A stretch of 64,000 nucleotides of DNA from Ralstonia pickettii (GTDB lineage Bacteria; Pseudomonadota; Gammaproteobacteria; Burkholderiales; Burkholderiaceae): contig NZ_CP104382.1 of assembly GCF_030582395.1 (NCBI RefSeq), positions 682,001 to 746,000 on the forward strand, written 5' to 3'. This document shows, one piece after another, positions 54,491 through 63,096 of the stretch; the first letter of the stretch is position 1, and each line of letters opens with the position of its first letter. The notes beneath the pieces were generated by a model. It was not told where the DNA came from. It did not search any database and worked only from the letters and a program-made list of their open reading frames with translations. Both the position numbers and the translations under genes were made by a program.

Positions 54491-55144
54491 TCATCGCACG
54501 GCGGCTGCATGGCCGACGGTCTGTGCCAGGACCGGGATCTCGTCTTCATTGAGCGACAGGGCCTCCGCCAGAAGACGCTGGTTCAGCCAGCCACGCACCA
54601 CACACCCCAGCCCGGCGGAGGCACAGTACAGCGACACGTTCTGAGAGATTGCTCCCGCGGCGACGCCGGCAAAGGTTTCGCGCACGGCTTCGGGCATCTG
54701 GTCTGCACGCGCATGGTTCACCACATACACCAGATCCAGCGGCGCCTTGCCAACAAAGTCCTGATACCCGGTAAGGTTGCGCGCATCCACCGCGTGCTTG
54801 AGACGCAAACGGTGCGGCACGGGCTCGTATTCGTAAACGCCTTCCGGCAGGGCGACGTAGATGTCGATCTCGTTCAGGCCATGCGCTGAAGGCGCGGTGC
54901 GCCCGCCTGTTTCAGGGCGGTTGATGCCGTTTGCAGCCCATAGCAAGTCGCTCAGTTGCTGCAGCGATAGCGGCGTAGGCGCGAATTCCCGGACGCTTTT
55001 CCGCTTGGCCAGCGCCGCAGCCAACGTGCTACCGCCAGTCAACAGCGGCGGCGCCAGGGCAATGGTGGCCGGTGCAGGGTGGGACGTGGGCGGCGGCAAT
55101 AGATGTTGCACAGGGTCATAAGACAGGAGCATGGCCTCGCTCAT
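54491..55144 (-). CDS. Nitroreductase-fold (SagB/ThcOx-like) flavoprotein
   Basis: FMN-dependent oxidoreductase of 217 residues of the SagB-type dehydrogenase group. The FMN phosphate motif is AKRKSVREFAP near residue 48, followed by LSLQQLSDLLWAANGINRPETGGRTAPSA, GVAAGAISQNVSLYCASAGLGCVVRG and the closing glycine-rich turn. In this class SagB oxidises azolines in RiPPs, but stand-alone copies reduce nitro or quinone compounds. A similar nitroreductase belongs to mycobacterial dormancy regulons. Second gene of the adh operon; the ATG follows a GAGGTG site. Confidence 0.87.
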   Translation of the reverse strand: MSEAMLLSYDPVQHLLPPPTSHPAPATIALAPPLLTGGSTLAAALAKRKSVREFAPTPLSLQQLSDLLWAANGINRPETGGRTAPSAHGLNEIDIYVALPEGVYEYEPVPHRLRLKHAVDARNLTGYQDFVGKAPLDLVYVVNHARADQMPEAVRETFAGVAAGAISQNVSLYCASAGLGCVVRGWLNQRLLAEALSLNEDEIPVLAQTVGHAAAVR

Positions 55145-55190
55145 GGCGTTCACCTCACAAGACTGAAATCCATCGGCCGTACATCGCCGC

Positions 55191-56228
55191 CTAGGCGGAG
55201 ATGATCACCTTGAGCGCCTGCGTCTTCGCGGCGTTGCGGAACGTGTCGTAAGCGGTGAGGATGTCATCGAGCCTGAACCGATGCGTAATGAGCTGCCCCG
55301 GCTGCAGCTTCCCTGCCCGCACCGTTTTGAGGAGCATCGGCGTACTCACAGTGTCCACCAGCCGGGTTGTGATGGCGATGTTCTGGCTCCACAAGGTTTC
55401 CAGATGCAGGTCTGCCTTCACGCCATGCACACCGATGTTCGCAATGACACCACCGGGCGCCACCAGTTGCTGGCAGAGTTCGAACGTTGCAGGCACGCCC
55501 ACCGCCTCGATCGCGCAATCGACACCCACGCCATCCGTCAACCGCTTCACGGCGGCTACGGCGTCTTCACTGGAGACGTCGATGCAGGCCGTCGCGCCCA
55601 GCCGGTTCGCCACTTCCAGCCGCGCCGCGTTCGTGTCGATCATGATGATCTGCGCCGGCGAGTAGAACTGCGCCGTCAGCAACGAGGCCAGCCCGATGGG
55701 GCCCGCGCCGACAATCGCCACGCTGTTGCCCGGCTGCACGCGGCCATTGAGCACACCGCATTCGAATCCGGTCGGGAAGATGTCTGACAGCATGACGAGC
55801 GCCTCTTCATCGACGCCCGGCGGCAGCTTGTAGAGGCTGGTCTCCGCATGCGGAATGCGGACGTATTCGGCTTGCACGCCGTCGATGCGATGGCCCAGGA
55901 TCCAGCCACCCGTCTCGCAGTGCGAGTACATGCCGCGCCGGCAATTCGCACACTTGCCGCAAGACGAAATGCAGGAAATCAGCACGTGGTCACCCGGCTT
56001 GAGCGACGTCACGGCCGCGCCGACGGACTCCACTACGCCTACGCCTTCATGACCAAGGGTGCGCCCCGGCTCGCATGTGGGCACGTCCCCCTTGATGATG
56101 TGCAGATCGGTGCCGCAGATCGTTGTCAGCGTCACGCGCACCACAGCGTCGCCAGGTGCCTGCAATTCAGGTTTCGGTTTGTCGGCCAGCGTGATCTTGC
56201 CGGGCCCTTGGTAGACGAGAGCTTTCAT
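55191..56228 (-). CDS. Zinc-dependent medium-chain alcohol dehydrogenase
   Basis: MDR-family dehydrogenase of 345 residues. Catalytic zinc ligands: C in TICGTDLHIIKG, H-E in GHEGVGVVE, and the structural zinc lobe with four Cys in CISSCGKCANCRRGMYSHC. The NAD-binding site is VAIVGAGPIGLASLL with an acidic residue (IMIDTN) for NAD. Substrate may be ethanol, formaldehyde-type or 2,3-butanediol. It heads the operon adh-nitroreductase-CarboxypepD-phbB and faces an FNR-like promoter, so it may balance redox at low oxygen. Confidence 0.9.
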   Translation of the reverse strand: MKALVYQGPGKITLADKPKPELQAPGDAVVRVTLTTICGTDLHIIKGDVPTCEPGRTLGHEGVGVVESVGAAVTSLKPGDHVLISCISSCGKCANCRRGMYSHCETGGWILGHRIDGVQAEYVRIPHAETSLYKLPPGVDEEALVMLSDIFPTGFECGVLNGRVQPGNSVAIVGAGPIGLASLLTAQFYSPAQIIMIDTNAARLEVANRLGATACIDVSSEDAVAAVKRLTDGVGVDCAIEAVGVPATFELCQQLVAPGGVIANIGVHGVKADLHLETLWSQNIAITTRLVDTVSTPMLLKTVRAGKLQPGQLITHRFRLDDILTAYDTFRNAAKTQALKVIISA

Positions 56229-56283
56229 GGAAGTCACCAATGAAGACGATGACTACATGCTAGGCAACCGCCCTGTGTAGACG

Positions 56284-56297
56284 TTGATCTACGTCAG
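56284..56297. promoter_or_regulatory. FNR/ANR-like site shared by divergent promoters
   Basis: TTGAT-CTAC-GTCAG fits the ANR consensus TTGAT-N4-GTCAA at nine of ten positions. A -10-like GATAGT (56319-56324) lies downstream for the plus-strand gene and a -10-like TAGCAT (minus strand, 56262-56257) for adh. Both put the site centre near -41, the class II activation position, in both directions. Confidence 0.6.
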
Positions 56298-56355
56298 TGC
56301 GCATGGCGACAGCCGCGCGATAGTAGCGACCAATGTCAGGAGGCAGAACCCGCGT

Positions 56356-57903
56356 ATGGCCGAACACGCGCCCACTCTTCCACGCACGCCCCCAACGGAA
56401 GCCTTGGTCACTGGCATGCTTGAGGCGGCAGCGTATCCGCACCCCGCTGCAGATCTTCAGATGATCGAAACCCATCTGTCGTGGGTCTTCCTTGCCGGAG
56501 AATATGCGTACAAGGTGCGCAAGCCGATCAAGCTGGACTTCGTCGATTTTTCAACGCTCCAGGCGCGGCGGATCGACTGCGAAGAGGAGTGCCGCCTCAA
56601 CCGCCGCCTTGCGCCTGCGCTATACCTTGGCGTGGTGCCCATTTCGCAAGACACGGCCACGGGCGCCGTCCGCGTCAACGGGCAAGGTTCGCCTTGCGAG
56701 TACGCGGTCCGCATGCGCCGGTTTGCTCAACGAGATGTACTGAGCGCAATGGCGCATGAGGGGCGACTTGGTGCGGATGAGATCGACGCGCTGGCCGACC
56801 GGATCGCGGCGTTCCACGCAGCCACACCCGTCCGCACCCCCAGCTCGGACGATGGAACCTACGCGAGCATTCGGCGCACGCTTGCCGAATGCGCAGCGGG
56901 CACCACTGCCCTCAGTCCTGAGCCACATCTTGCGGCGGCCACGACATTGCTGCTTTGTCAGCACGCCGATCGCCTTGAAGCGACATTCGCGTCACGCCGG
57001 CGCAGCCGCCATATCCGCGAGTGCCACGGTGATCTGCACCTGGGCAACATCGTGCTGATGAATGGTCTGCCGACGCCGTTCGACTGTCTCGAATTCTCGC
57101 CGTCGCTTCGGTGGATCGACACCATGTACGACACCGCCTTCCTGTTCATGGATCTGCACGCCGCGGGGCTCCATGGGCTGGCATATCGGCTGCTCAACCG
57201 CTATCTTGAACGCTATGGTGACTATGCGGGGCTGGCGGTACTGCCGTTCTACGCATCGATGCGCGCACTTGTACGCGCCCGGGTGCATCTGGAACGCGCC
57301 CATCAGTTGGGCGAAGCCCCCGAGCTCGCTGCCAAGCTGCGCGGCGAGGCCCACCGCATGCTGGAGCTGTCCCAGGAATTGCTCCGCCGAAACGACGCTT
57401 GCCTTCTTCTGATGCATGGCCTGTCCGGTAGCGGAAAATCCACCCGTGCATGCCAGCTTGCAGAAGCAGAAGGAATGATCCGCGTGCGCTCCGATGTCGA
57501 GCGCCAGCGCGTCAGTCATGCCCCGGTTGACCGCTACTTGCCGCGTGCAATCGAACGAACCTATCGGCGTATGGCCGCCATCTGCAAGCTGGGTGCGACA
57601 GCAGGTTTTCCGATGATCGCCGATGCCACTTTCCTGTCCGAGCGGCAGCGCGACCGTTTCTTCGCACTGGGCCGGCGACTGGGCGTGGCGGTCGCCATCG
57701 CGGACTGCGTTGCCGACGTCGACACGTTGCGTATGCGTATCCGCCGGCGCATGCGGCGCGGGATCGACGCATCCGAGGCTGACTTGCACGTGCTGGAGGG
57801 CCAGATCGCCACACAACAGCCGCTCAACTCGGAAGAGCAGGCACATGTCGTCCCGAGCGAATTGCTGGATGTGGTGCGTTACATCAGAAGCAGAAAGCAA
57901 TGA
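56356..57903 (+). CDS. Aminoglycoside phosphotransferase-like / AAA ATPase fusion
   Basis: Fusion protein of about 515 residues. The N-terminal part (about 20-330) is an APH/kinase-like fold, with LAGEYAYKVRKPIKLDFVDFSTLQ and the Brenner-type motif CHGDLHLGNI (H223, D225). The C-terminal part (about 350-515) is an AAA/P-loop domain with Walker A HGLSGSGKST, resembling adenylylsulfate-kinase-like ATPases. It belongs to a widespread group of unassigned function, often inside stress clusters. The start MAEHAP has AGGAGG 14 bases upstream; spacing is long. The gene is divergent from adh and shares its FNR-like site. Confidence 0.85.
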   Translation: MAEHAPTLPRTPPTEALVTGMLEAAAYPHPAADLQMIETHLSWVFLAGEYAYKVRKPIKLDFVDFSTLQARRIDCEEECRLNRRLAPALYLGVVPISQDTATGAVRVNGQGSPCEYAVRMRRFAQRDVLSAMAHEGRLGADEIDALADRIAAFHAATPVRTPSSDDGTYASIRRTLAECAAGTTALSPEPHLAAATTLLLCQHADRLEATFASRRRSRHIRECHGDLHLGNIVLMNGLPTPFDCLEFSPSLRWIDTMYDTAFLFMDLHAAGLHGLAYRLLNRYLERYGDYAGLAVLPFYASMRALVRARVHLERAHQLGEAPELAAKLRGEAHRMLELSQELLRRNDACLLLMHGLSGSGKSTRACQLAEAEGMIRVRSDVERQRVSHAPVDRYLPRAIERTYRRMAAICKLGATAGFPMIADATFLSERQRDRFFALGRRLGVAVAIADCVADVDTLRMRIRRRMRRGIDASEADLHVLEGQIATQQPLNSEEQAHVVPSELLDVVRYIRSRKQ

Positions 57904-57983
57904 TTTCGCCGTGGCCGGCCTAGGCAAGAAATTGTCGGAAAGCGGGCCACGGGAGCACTGAAGTTTCATGCGCGGCCACCAGT

Positions 57984-57997
57984 TTGCGCCATATCAA
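57984..57997. promoter_or_regulatory. FNR/ANR-like site upstream of the phasin gene
   Basis: TTGCG-CCAT-ATCAA, the same arms as the site before Hsp20, 93 bases upstream of the phasin start. The -10 context is less clear than at the adh site. Confidence 0.45.
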
Positions 57998-58089
57998 CGC
58001 GCACAACGGCAGAGTGCCTACGCTGCTTATGGATACCCCATTCGGCGGCCCCGCCCCTCATACCCGCCAAGACCCCACCGGAGATCACC

Positions 58090-58578
58090 ATGCAACAACC
58101 TGCTGATATGGCATGCAACCTGGCGTGCGCCGTCACGCGAGACATGAGCCGCACAGCCAGCTTCATGCTCGAGGCGCAAATCGACCTGGCCCATTTCCGC
58201 CTCAAGCTGGCCGAGGCTGCGCTGGAAGATGTGCGTGAACTCGAACATGAACTGAGTGGCACGCATGATTGGACATCGCTGGCCACTGCGCAAAGCCTGT
58301 TCATGAAGATGGAATCAAGCCACAGTGCGACCGCGCTCAAGACGTGGGCCGAGTTCACGAACAAGCTGCAGGCCGCCTATTTGCGTCGATTGACTGAGTG
58401 GACCCACCAGATGCAGCAACCGGAAGGGCTGACTTCTTCCTCTCAGTTGTTTGCGGCGTCCTCGGATTCACTCAAGGCGTTTTTCGACAGTTTCAACCTC
58501 ATGGCCTTGCCAGACTCCGAGGCGAAGCAGAACGTACCGGCACGGCACGCAAGAACAAAGGCTGAACAGGCCGCCTGA
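58090..58578 (+). CDS. Phasin family protein
   Basis: Helical protein of 162 residues in the phasin (PhaP-like) family: long amphipathic helices (ASFMLEAQIDLAHFRLKLAEAALEDVRELEHELSG; ATALKTWAEFTNKLQAAYLRRLTEWTHQMQQ) without Cys-rich or membrane parts. Phasins coat polyhydroxybutyrate granules. The acetoacetyl-CoA reductase in the neighbouring operon supports this. An FNR-like site lies upstream. It starts the unit phasin-CBS-hydrolase-phosphoribosyltransferase. Confidence 0.85.
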   Translation: MQQPADMACNLACAVTRDMSRTASFMLEAQIDLAHFRLKLAEAALEDVRELEHELSGTHDWTSLATAQSLFMKMESSHSATALKTWAEFTNKLQAAYLRRLTEWTHQMQQPEGLTSSSQLFAASSDSLKAFFDSFNLMALPDSEAKQNVPARHARTKAEQAA

Positions 58579-58600
58579 TCCATGCGCAAAGGAGCCAATC

Positions 58601-59065
58601 ATGCGAGTTCAGGACGTCTATTCGCACCATGCAGTCCATATTCCGCTCTCGTGCACGCTGCAGGAAGCTGCGCAGCAGATGCGCAAGAAGCATGTCGGTG
58701 CGCTGGTGGTAACGGAAAACACCGCGTCGGGGCCCCGCGCTATTGGCGTCGTCACGGATCGCGACATGGTGCTTGACGCAGTCGCCGTTGGTGTGAATCC
58801 TTCCCAGACCTGTGTGGCCGATGTGATGAGCCGAGGCATCTTGAGCGTCCCGCTCGATGCAAGCTTGAGCGACGCGCTGCAGGACATGCTCGCGTCTGGC
58901 GTCCGGCGCGTCGGTGTGACATCGGACGGCGCGCTTGTGGGCGTGCTGTCTCTCGACGATGTGCTGGGTGCAATGGCAACCGAATGGAGCCTGATCGCCC
59001 GCCTCGTCCACAACGAACGGGAGCGCGAGACGACGGGCAGCGTGCAGCCCCCGCTGAGCGTGTGA
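58601..59065 (+). CDS. Tandem CBS-domain protein (Hrp1-like)
   Basis: Protein of 154 residues made of two CBS motifs (about 5-65 and 75-130: SHHAVHIPLSCTLQEAAQQMRKKHVGALVVTENTASGPRAIGVVTDRDMVL and VMSRGILSVPLDASLSDALQDMLASGVRRVGVTSDGALVGVLSLDDVL). CBS pairs bind adenine nucleotides as energy sensors; the closest functional model is mycobacterial Hrp1. AAAGGAG precedes the ATG at 58601. It follows the phasin by 22 bases. Confidence 0.9.
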   Translation: MRVQDVYSHHAVHIPLSCTLQEAAQQMRKKHVGALVVTENTASGPRAIGVVTDRDMVLDAVAVGVNPSQTCVADVMSRGILSVPLDASLSDALQDMLASGVRRVGVTSDGALVGVLSLDDVLGAMATEWSLIARLVHNERERETTGSVQPPLSV

Positions 59066-59099
59066 GCCGGCTGCCACGCCACTTCGGAAGACTTCTCCC

Positions 59100-59783
59100 A
59101 TGAATGCCGAGCCGCTCACTCTCAGCATGGACATCGTGGTCGACGAAGCCGTGCTGGAAGGCACGCTAACCTGCCCCGGCAACGCCACCGGTCTGGTGAT
59201 CTTTGCGCATGGCAGCGGAAGTTCGCGCCTCAGCCCGCGCAACCGGTATGTTGCCGATCAGCTGCACGCGGCAGGCCTCGGCACGCTGCTATTTGATCTA
59301 TTGAGCGCCGAAGAAGCGTCACACGCATCGTGCCGGTTCGACATCGGGCTTTTGGCGCAGCGGCTGCATGCCGCCACACACGCGGCAGGCAGCACCGCGC
59401 GTGAACGCGGGTTGCGGCTCGGCTACTTCGGTGCGAGCACAGGAGCCGCGGCTGCGATCCTGGCGGCCGCCGAACCGAACGAAGCCCACCCCATCGAAGC
59501 AGTCGTCAGCCGCGGCGGTCGCCCGGATCTTGCCGGCCAATCTGCGCTGATCAACCTCGCTTGCCCGACCCTGCTCATCGTCGGCGCTGCCGATCTAAAC
59601 GTGCTCGAACTCAACCGGAAAGCGCTGAGCCTGATGCATTGCGAGAAGGCACTGGAGACGGTGCCTCGCGCAACGCACCTTTTTGAAGAGGCCGGTGCGC
59701 TGGAACATGTTGCCGAGCTGGCGCGCGCGTGGTTTGCCCGCCATCTGGGTGCCACCGCCCAACTCCACCGACATGCGAGGTAG
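59100..59783 (+). CDS. Alpha/beta hydrolase (dienelactone hydrolase-like)
   Basis: Hydrolase of 227 residues. Motifs: IFAHGSGSSRLSPRNRYVADQLHAAG (oxyanion region), the nucleophile elbow around GYFGASTGAAAAI (Ser in GASTG), an Asp in VGAADLNVLELN, and a His in PRATHLFEE. In mycobacteria and other Proteobacteria this hydrolase is often fused to the phosphoribosyltransferase that follows here, so a shared role is likely. Substrate unknown. Third gene of the phasin unit. Confidence 0.88.
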   Translation: MNAEPLTLSMDIVVDEAVLEGTLTCPGNATGLVIFAHGSGSSRLSPRNRYVADQLHAAGLGTLLFDLLSAEEASHASCRFDIGLLAQRLHAATHAAGSTARERGLRLGYFGASTGAAAAILAAAEPNEAHPIEAVVSRGGRPDLAGQSALINLACPTLLIVGAADLNVLELNRKALSLMHCEKALETVPRATHLFEEAGALEHVAELARAWFARHLGATAQLHRHAR

Positions 59784-59787
59784 CGCC

Positions 59788-60438
59788 GTGCGATTCAAAG
59801 ATCGATTCGAAGCAGCGCGCATGCTGGCGCAGGCGCTGGAAACGTATCGGGGCAGGCACCCCTTGGTGTTGGCCATCCCGCGTGGCGCGGTTCCCATGGG
59901 CGCGCTCATCGCTAACGCACTCGGCGGTCAGCTCGATGTGGTGCTGGTGCGCAAGCTGGGTGCGCCGTTCAACCCCGAGCTGGCGGTCGGCTCTGTGGAA
60001 GAAGGCGGCTGGACGTACTTCGCACCCTACGCGGGGCGCATCGGCGCAGACGCAACATACCTTGAACAGGAAAGCGCCGAGCAGATGAACGTCATCCGCC
60101 GGCGCCGTGCGCTTTACACCCCAAACCGCGGCCCCTATGACGTAGAAGGACGCGTCGTGATCGTCGTTGACGATGGGCTGGCGACTGGGGCTTCCATGAA
60201 GGCGGCACTCCACGCCATTCGGCAGCGCCATCCACAGCGTCTCGTCTGCGCGGTGCCTGTGGCGGCACCGGACAGCCTGGACGAAATTCGCCCGCTGGCC
60301 GATGAAGTCGTCTGCCTCTATGCGCCCCAGGGGTTCCATGCCGTCGGCATGTACTACGCCGACTTTCCTCAGGTGGAGGATGCCGAGGTTCGTGCCGCGT
60401 TGGACGCTGCGCCCCACAGCGAACGCCAGGCTGGCTGA
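59788..60438 (+). CDS. Phosphoribosyltransferase family protein
   Basis: Type I PRTase of about 216 residues. PRPP loop VVIVVDDGLATGASMKAAL (about 125-143), LAIPRGAVPMGALIANALGGQLDVVLVRKLGAPFNPELAVGSV at the start, as in the Rv0571c-like group whose relatives are fused to a dienelactone hydrolase-like domain. Real base specificity is unknown. The GTG at 59788 with GAGGTAG upstream is preferred over an ATG at 59773 that overlaps the hydrolase. It converges on mgtA with only 28 bases between. Confidence 0.87.
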   Translation: MRFKDRFEAARMLAQALETYRGRHPLVLAIPRGAVPMGALIANALGGQLDVVLVRKLGAPFNPELAVGSVEEGGWTYFAPYAGRIGADATYLEQESAEQMNVIRRRRALYTPNRGPYDVEGRVVIVVDDGLATGASMKAALHAIRQRHPQRLVCAVPVAAPDSLDEIRPLADEVVCLYAPQGFHAVGMYYADFPQVEDAEVRAALDAAPHSERQAG

Positions 60439-60466
60439 CACTGCTGCAGCTGCGCCACGCTCGTGC

Positions 60467-63094
60467 TCAATCCAGACCGTACCTGCGCACGTACCACGCC
60501 TTCATCACGTAGGCGGACAGCCCATAGGCCAACACGATCGCGACCAGGCAGGGCCAGTAGGCTGCCGGCAGCGGTACAAAGCCGAACAGTGCTCCGGCCG
60601 GTGTCAATGGCATGGCAACGCCCACGCAGGCAATGGCGATGCTCGTCAGCACCAGCGCGTTGCTCGCCCGGCTTTGCACAAACGGCACCTTGGCCGTGCG
60701 GATGATATGGATGATGAGTGTCTGCGTAAGCAGTGATTCAACAAACCACCCCGACTGGAAGAGCGCAGGATTGGCCCACGTGTGGAACACGCCCAGCAGC
60801 AGCGCATACGTCGCGAAGTCAAACAACGAACTGACGGGCCCCATGTACAGCATGAACTTCAGGATGCTGCCAATTTCCCACCGTCGTGGCTTGACGAGGT
60901 AATCGTCGTCCACGTTGTCGGTCGGAATGGCGGTTTGCGAGAAGTCGTAGAGCAGATTGTTGAGCAGCACCTGCACAGGTGCCATCGGCAGAAAAGGCAA
61001 GAACAGGCTGGCGCCCAGCACGCTGAACATGTTGCCGAAGTTCGAGCTGGCGCCCATCTTGATGTACTTGACGATGTTGCCAAACACCTTGCGCCCTTCC
61101 GTCACGCCCTCGCCCAGCACGGCCAGGCTTTTCTCCAGCAGGATGATGTCGGCCGATTCCTTGGCAATATCGACCGCGCTGTCCACGGAGATGCCGACAT
61201 CCGCGGCCTTGAGCGCCGGCCCATCGTTGATGCCGTCTCCCATGAAGCCGACAACGTGGCCCCTGCGGTGCAGCGCCTCGATAATCGCCGCCTTCTGCGC
61301 CGGGGACACCTTGGCAAAGATTGACGCACGCTCGGCCATGTCGGCCATCTCGTCGGGCGTCATCGTGGCCAATTCAGTGCCAAGCGCCACCGGCTCGGTA
61401 GCGAGGCCGACTTCGCGACAGATCTTGCGCGCAACGATGGCGTTGTCCCCGGTCAGGATCTTGACCGCCACGCCGCTGGCCTTCAATGCGGCAATGGCAG
61501 GTGCAGCCGTATCACGCGGTGGGTCGAGAAAGGCAATAAACCCCAGCAACGTCAACCCGGACTCGTCCGCTACGGCGTACTGGCTTTGCTCGCACGGCAT
61601 CTCCTTGTAGGCGACAGCGACGGCCCGAAAGCCGTCGGCGTTCAGGCCTTCAGCCAGTTGCCGCGTATCTTGCAGTTGGGTTGCGCCGAGCAAGCCCGTG
61701 TTGTCACCGCTGACGTAACGTGTACTGACTGCCAGCACTTCTTCCACAGCGCCCTTGCAGATCAGCACGTGCGTTCCGTCGTCCCGCGCCAGCACCACCG
61801 ACATGCGGCGCCGCTCGAAGTCAAACGGCAGCTCATCGATCTTCTGGAAACGGGCATGCACGTCCAGCCGCTGCTCCAGCTCCACGTGCTTGAGCACGGC
61901 CACGTCCAGCAGATTCTTCAGGCCCGACTGATAGAAACTGTTCAGAAACGCATACTCCAACACCTGGTCAGACTCTTCCCCACGCAAATCCAGGTGGTGC
62001 TTGAGGATGATGCGGTCTTGCGTCAGCGTGCCGGTCTTGTCGGTGCACAGCACATCCATCGCACCGAAATTCTGGATCGCGTTGAGCCGCTTGACGATGA
62101 CCTTCTTGCGCGACATGGCAATCGCGCCCTTGGCCAGGTTGACCGTCACGATCATCGGCAGCATCTCGGGCGTCAGGCCAACGGCCACGGCCACCGCAAA
62201 CAACAGCGCCTCGAACCAGTTGCCCTTGGTCAGGCCGTTGATGACGAAAACGGTGGGCGCCATTACCAGGATCAGCGTGAGCATCAGCCAGGTGAACCGC
62301 GTGATGCCGCGATCAAAGCTGGTCTGCACCCGTTGTGCGGCAATCAGGTTGGCCACATGGCCGAACGCCGTCCGGCGTCCGGTGGTCAGGACCACGCCCG
62401 TCGCGTAGCCGCTCACCACGGCGCTGCCCATGAAGCACATGTTCGACCGATCGAAATCTGCCGCAGCGTGGATGTTGGAGGCCTCCGCATGCTTCTCCTG
62501 CGGCATGGCCTCGCCGGTCAGGGCCGACTGGTTGACGAACACATCCTTGGCGCCGAGCAGTCTTAAGTCCGCCGGCACCATGTCGCCGGCGGACAGCTGG
62601 ACGATATCGCCCGGCACCAGTTGCTCGATGGGGACTTCCTCGCTTGTCTCGGTGCCGTCTGGGGCGATGCGTCTGACTGTCGCCGTCGTATGCACCATGC
62701 GGCGCAGTGCCTCCGCCGCGCGGTTGGAGCGATGTTCCTGAAGGAAGCCCAGCACAACGCTCAATACCACCATGACGGCGATCAGCACAGCGGCCCGCAC
62801 ATCGCCCAGTATTGAAGAGATGCCCGCCAGTGAAATGAGCAGCAGATTCAGCGGATTGATCGAACGCCGAAACAGTTCGGCCAGCACACCTTCATGATGA
62901 CCGTTGGCCACGCGGTTGAGCCCGTGTTCACGCAGGCGCTGCGCAGCATCCTCTTGAGTCAGCCCGCTCGTTCGGGTTCCAAGCCGCTCGAGCACATCGT
63001 CGGAGGCAAGCGTTGACCAGATCGAGAGATCGTCGACCGGCAACTGCGGTGACAACCCGGTGGGCAGCGTGTGCCAGCTTGGCTTGCCACGCAT
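60467..63094 (-). CDS. mgtA: Mg2+-transporting P-type ATPase (P3B)
   Basis: P-type ATPase of 875 residues. The phosphorylation motif is CTDKTGTLT (Asp about 351), with TGEAMPQEK in the actuator region, GDGINDGPALKAADVGISVD in the P domain, and ten membrane helices, six of them after the P domain (LNNLLYDFSQTAIPTDNVD fits MgtA). It imports Mg2+ at low supply. An AGGAGG site fixes the ATG. It follows ackA by two bases, so the two share an operon. No leader resembling mgtA riboswitch is seen because ackA intervenes. Confidence 0.93.
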   Translation of the reverse strand: MRGKPSWHTLPTGLSPQLPVDDLSIWSTLASDDVLERLGTRTSGLTQEDAAQRLREHGLNRVANGHHEGVLAELFRRSINPLNLLLISLAGISSILGDVRAAVLIAVMVVLSVVLGFLQEHRSNRAAEALRRMVHTTATVRRIAPDGTETSEEVPIEQLVPGDIVQLSAGDMVPADLRLLGAKDVFVNQSALTGEAMPQEKHAEASNIHAAADFDRSNMCFMGSAVVSGYATGVVLTTGRRTAFGHVANLIAAQRVQTSFDRGITRFTWLMLTLILVMAPTVFVINGLTKGNWFEALLFAVAVAVGLTPEMLPMIVTVNLAKGAIAMSRKKVIVKRLNAIQNFGAMDVLCTDKTGTLTQDRIILKHHLDLRGEESDQVLEYAFLNSFYQSGLKNLLDVAVLKHVELEQRLDVHARFQKIDELPFDFERRRMSVVLARDDGTHVLICKGAVEEVLAVSTRYVSGDNTGLLGATQLQDTRQLAEGLNADGFRAVAVAYKEMPCEQSQYAVADESGLTLLGFIAFLDPPRDTAAPAIAALKASGVAVKILTGDNAIVARKICREVGLATEPVALGTELATMTPDEMADMAERASIFAKVSPAQKAAIIEALHRRGHVVGFMGDGINDGPALKAADVGISVDSAVDIAKESADIILLEKSLAVLGEGVTEGRKVFGNIVKYIKMGASSNFGNMFSVLGASLFLPFLPMAPVQVLLNNLLYDFSQTAIPTDNVDDDYLVKPRRWEIGSILKFMLYMGPVSSLFDFATYALLLGVFHTWANPALFQSGWFVESLLTQTLIIHIIRTAKVPFVQSRASNALVLTSIAIACVGVAMPLTPAGALFGFVPLPAAYWPCLVAIVLAYGLSAYVMKAWYVRRYGLD

Positions 63095-63096
63095 CG

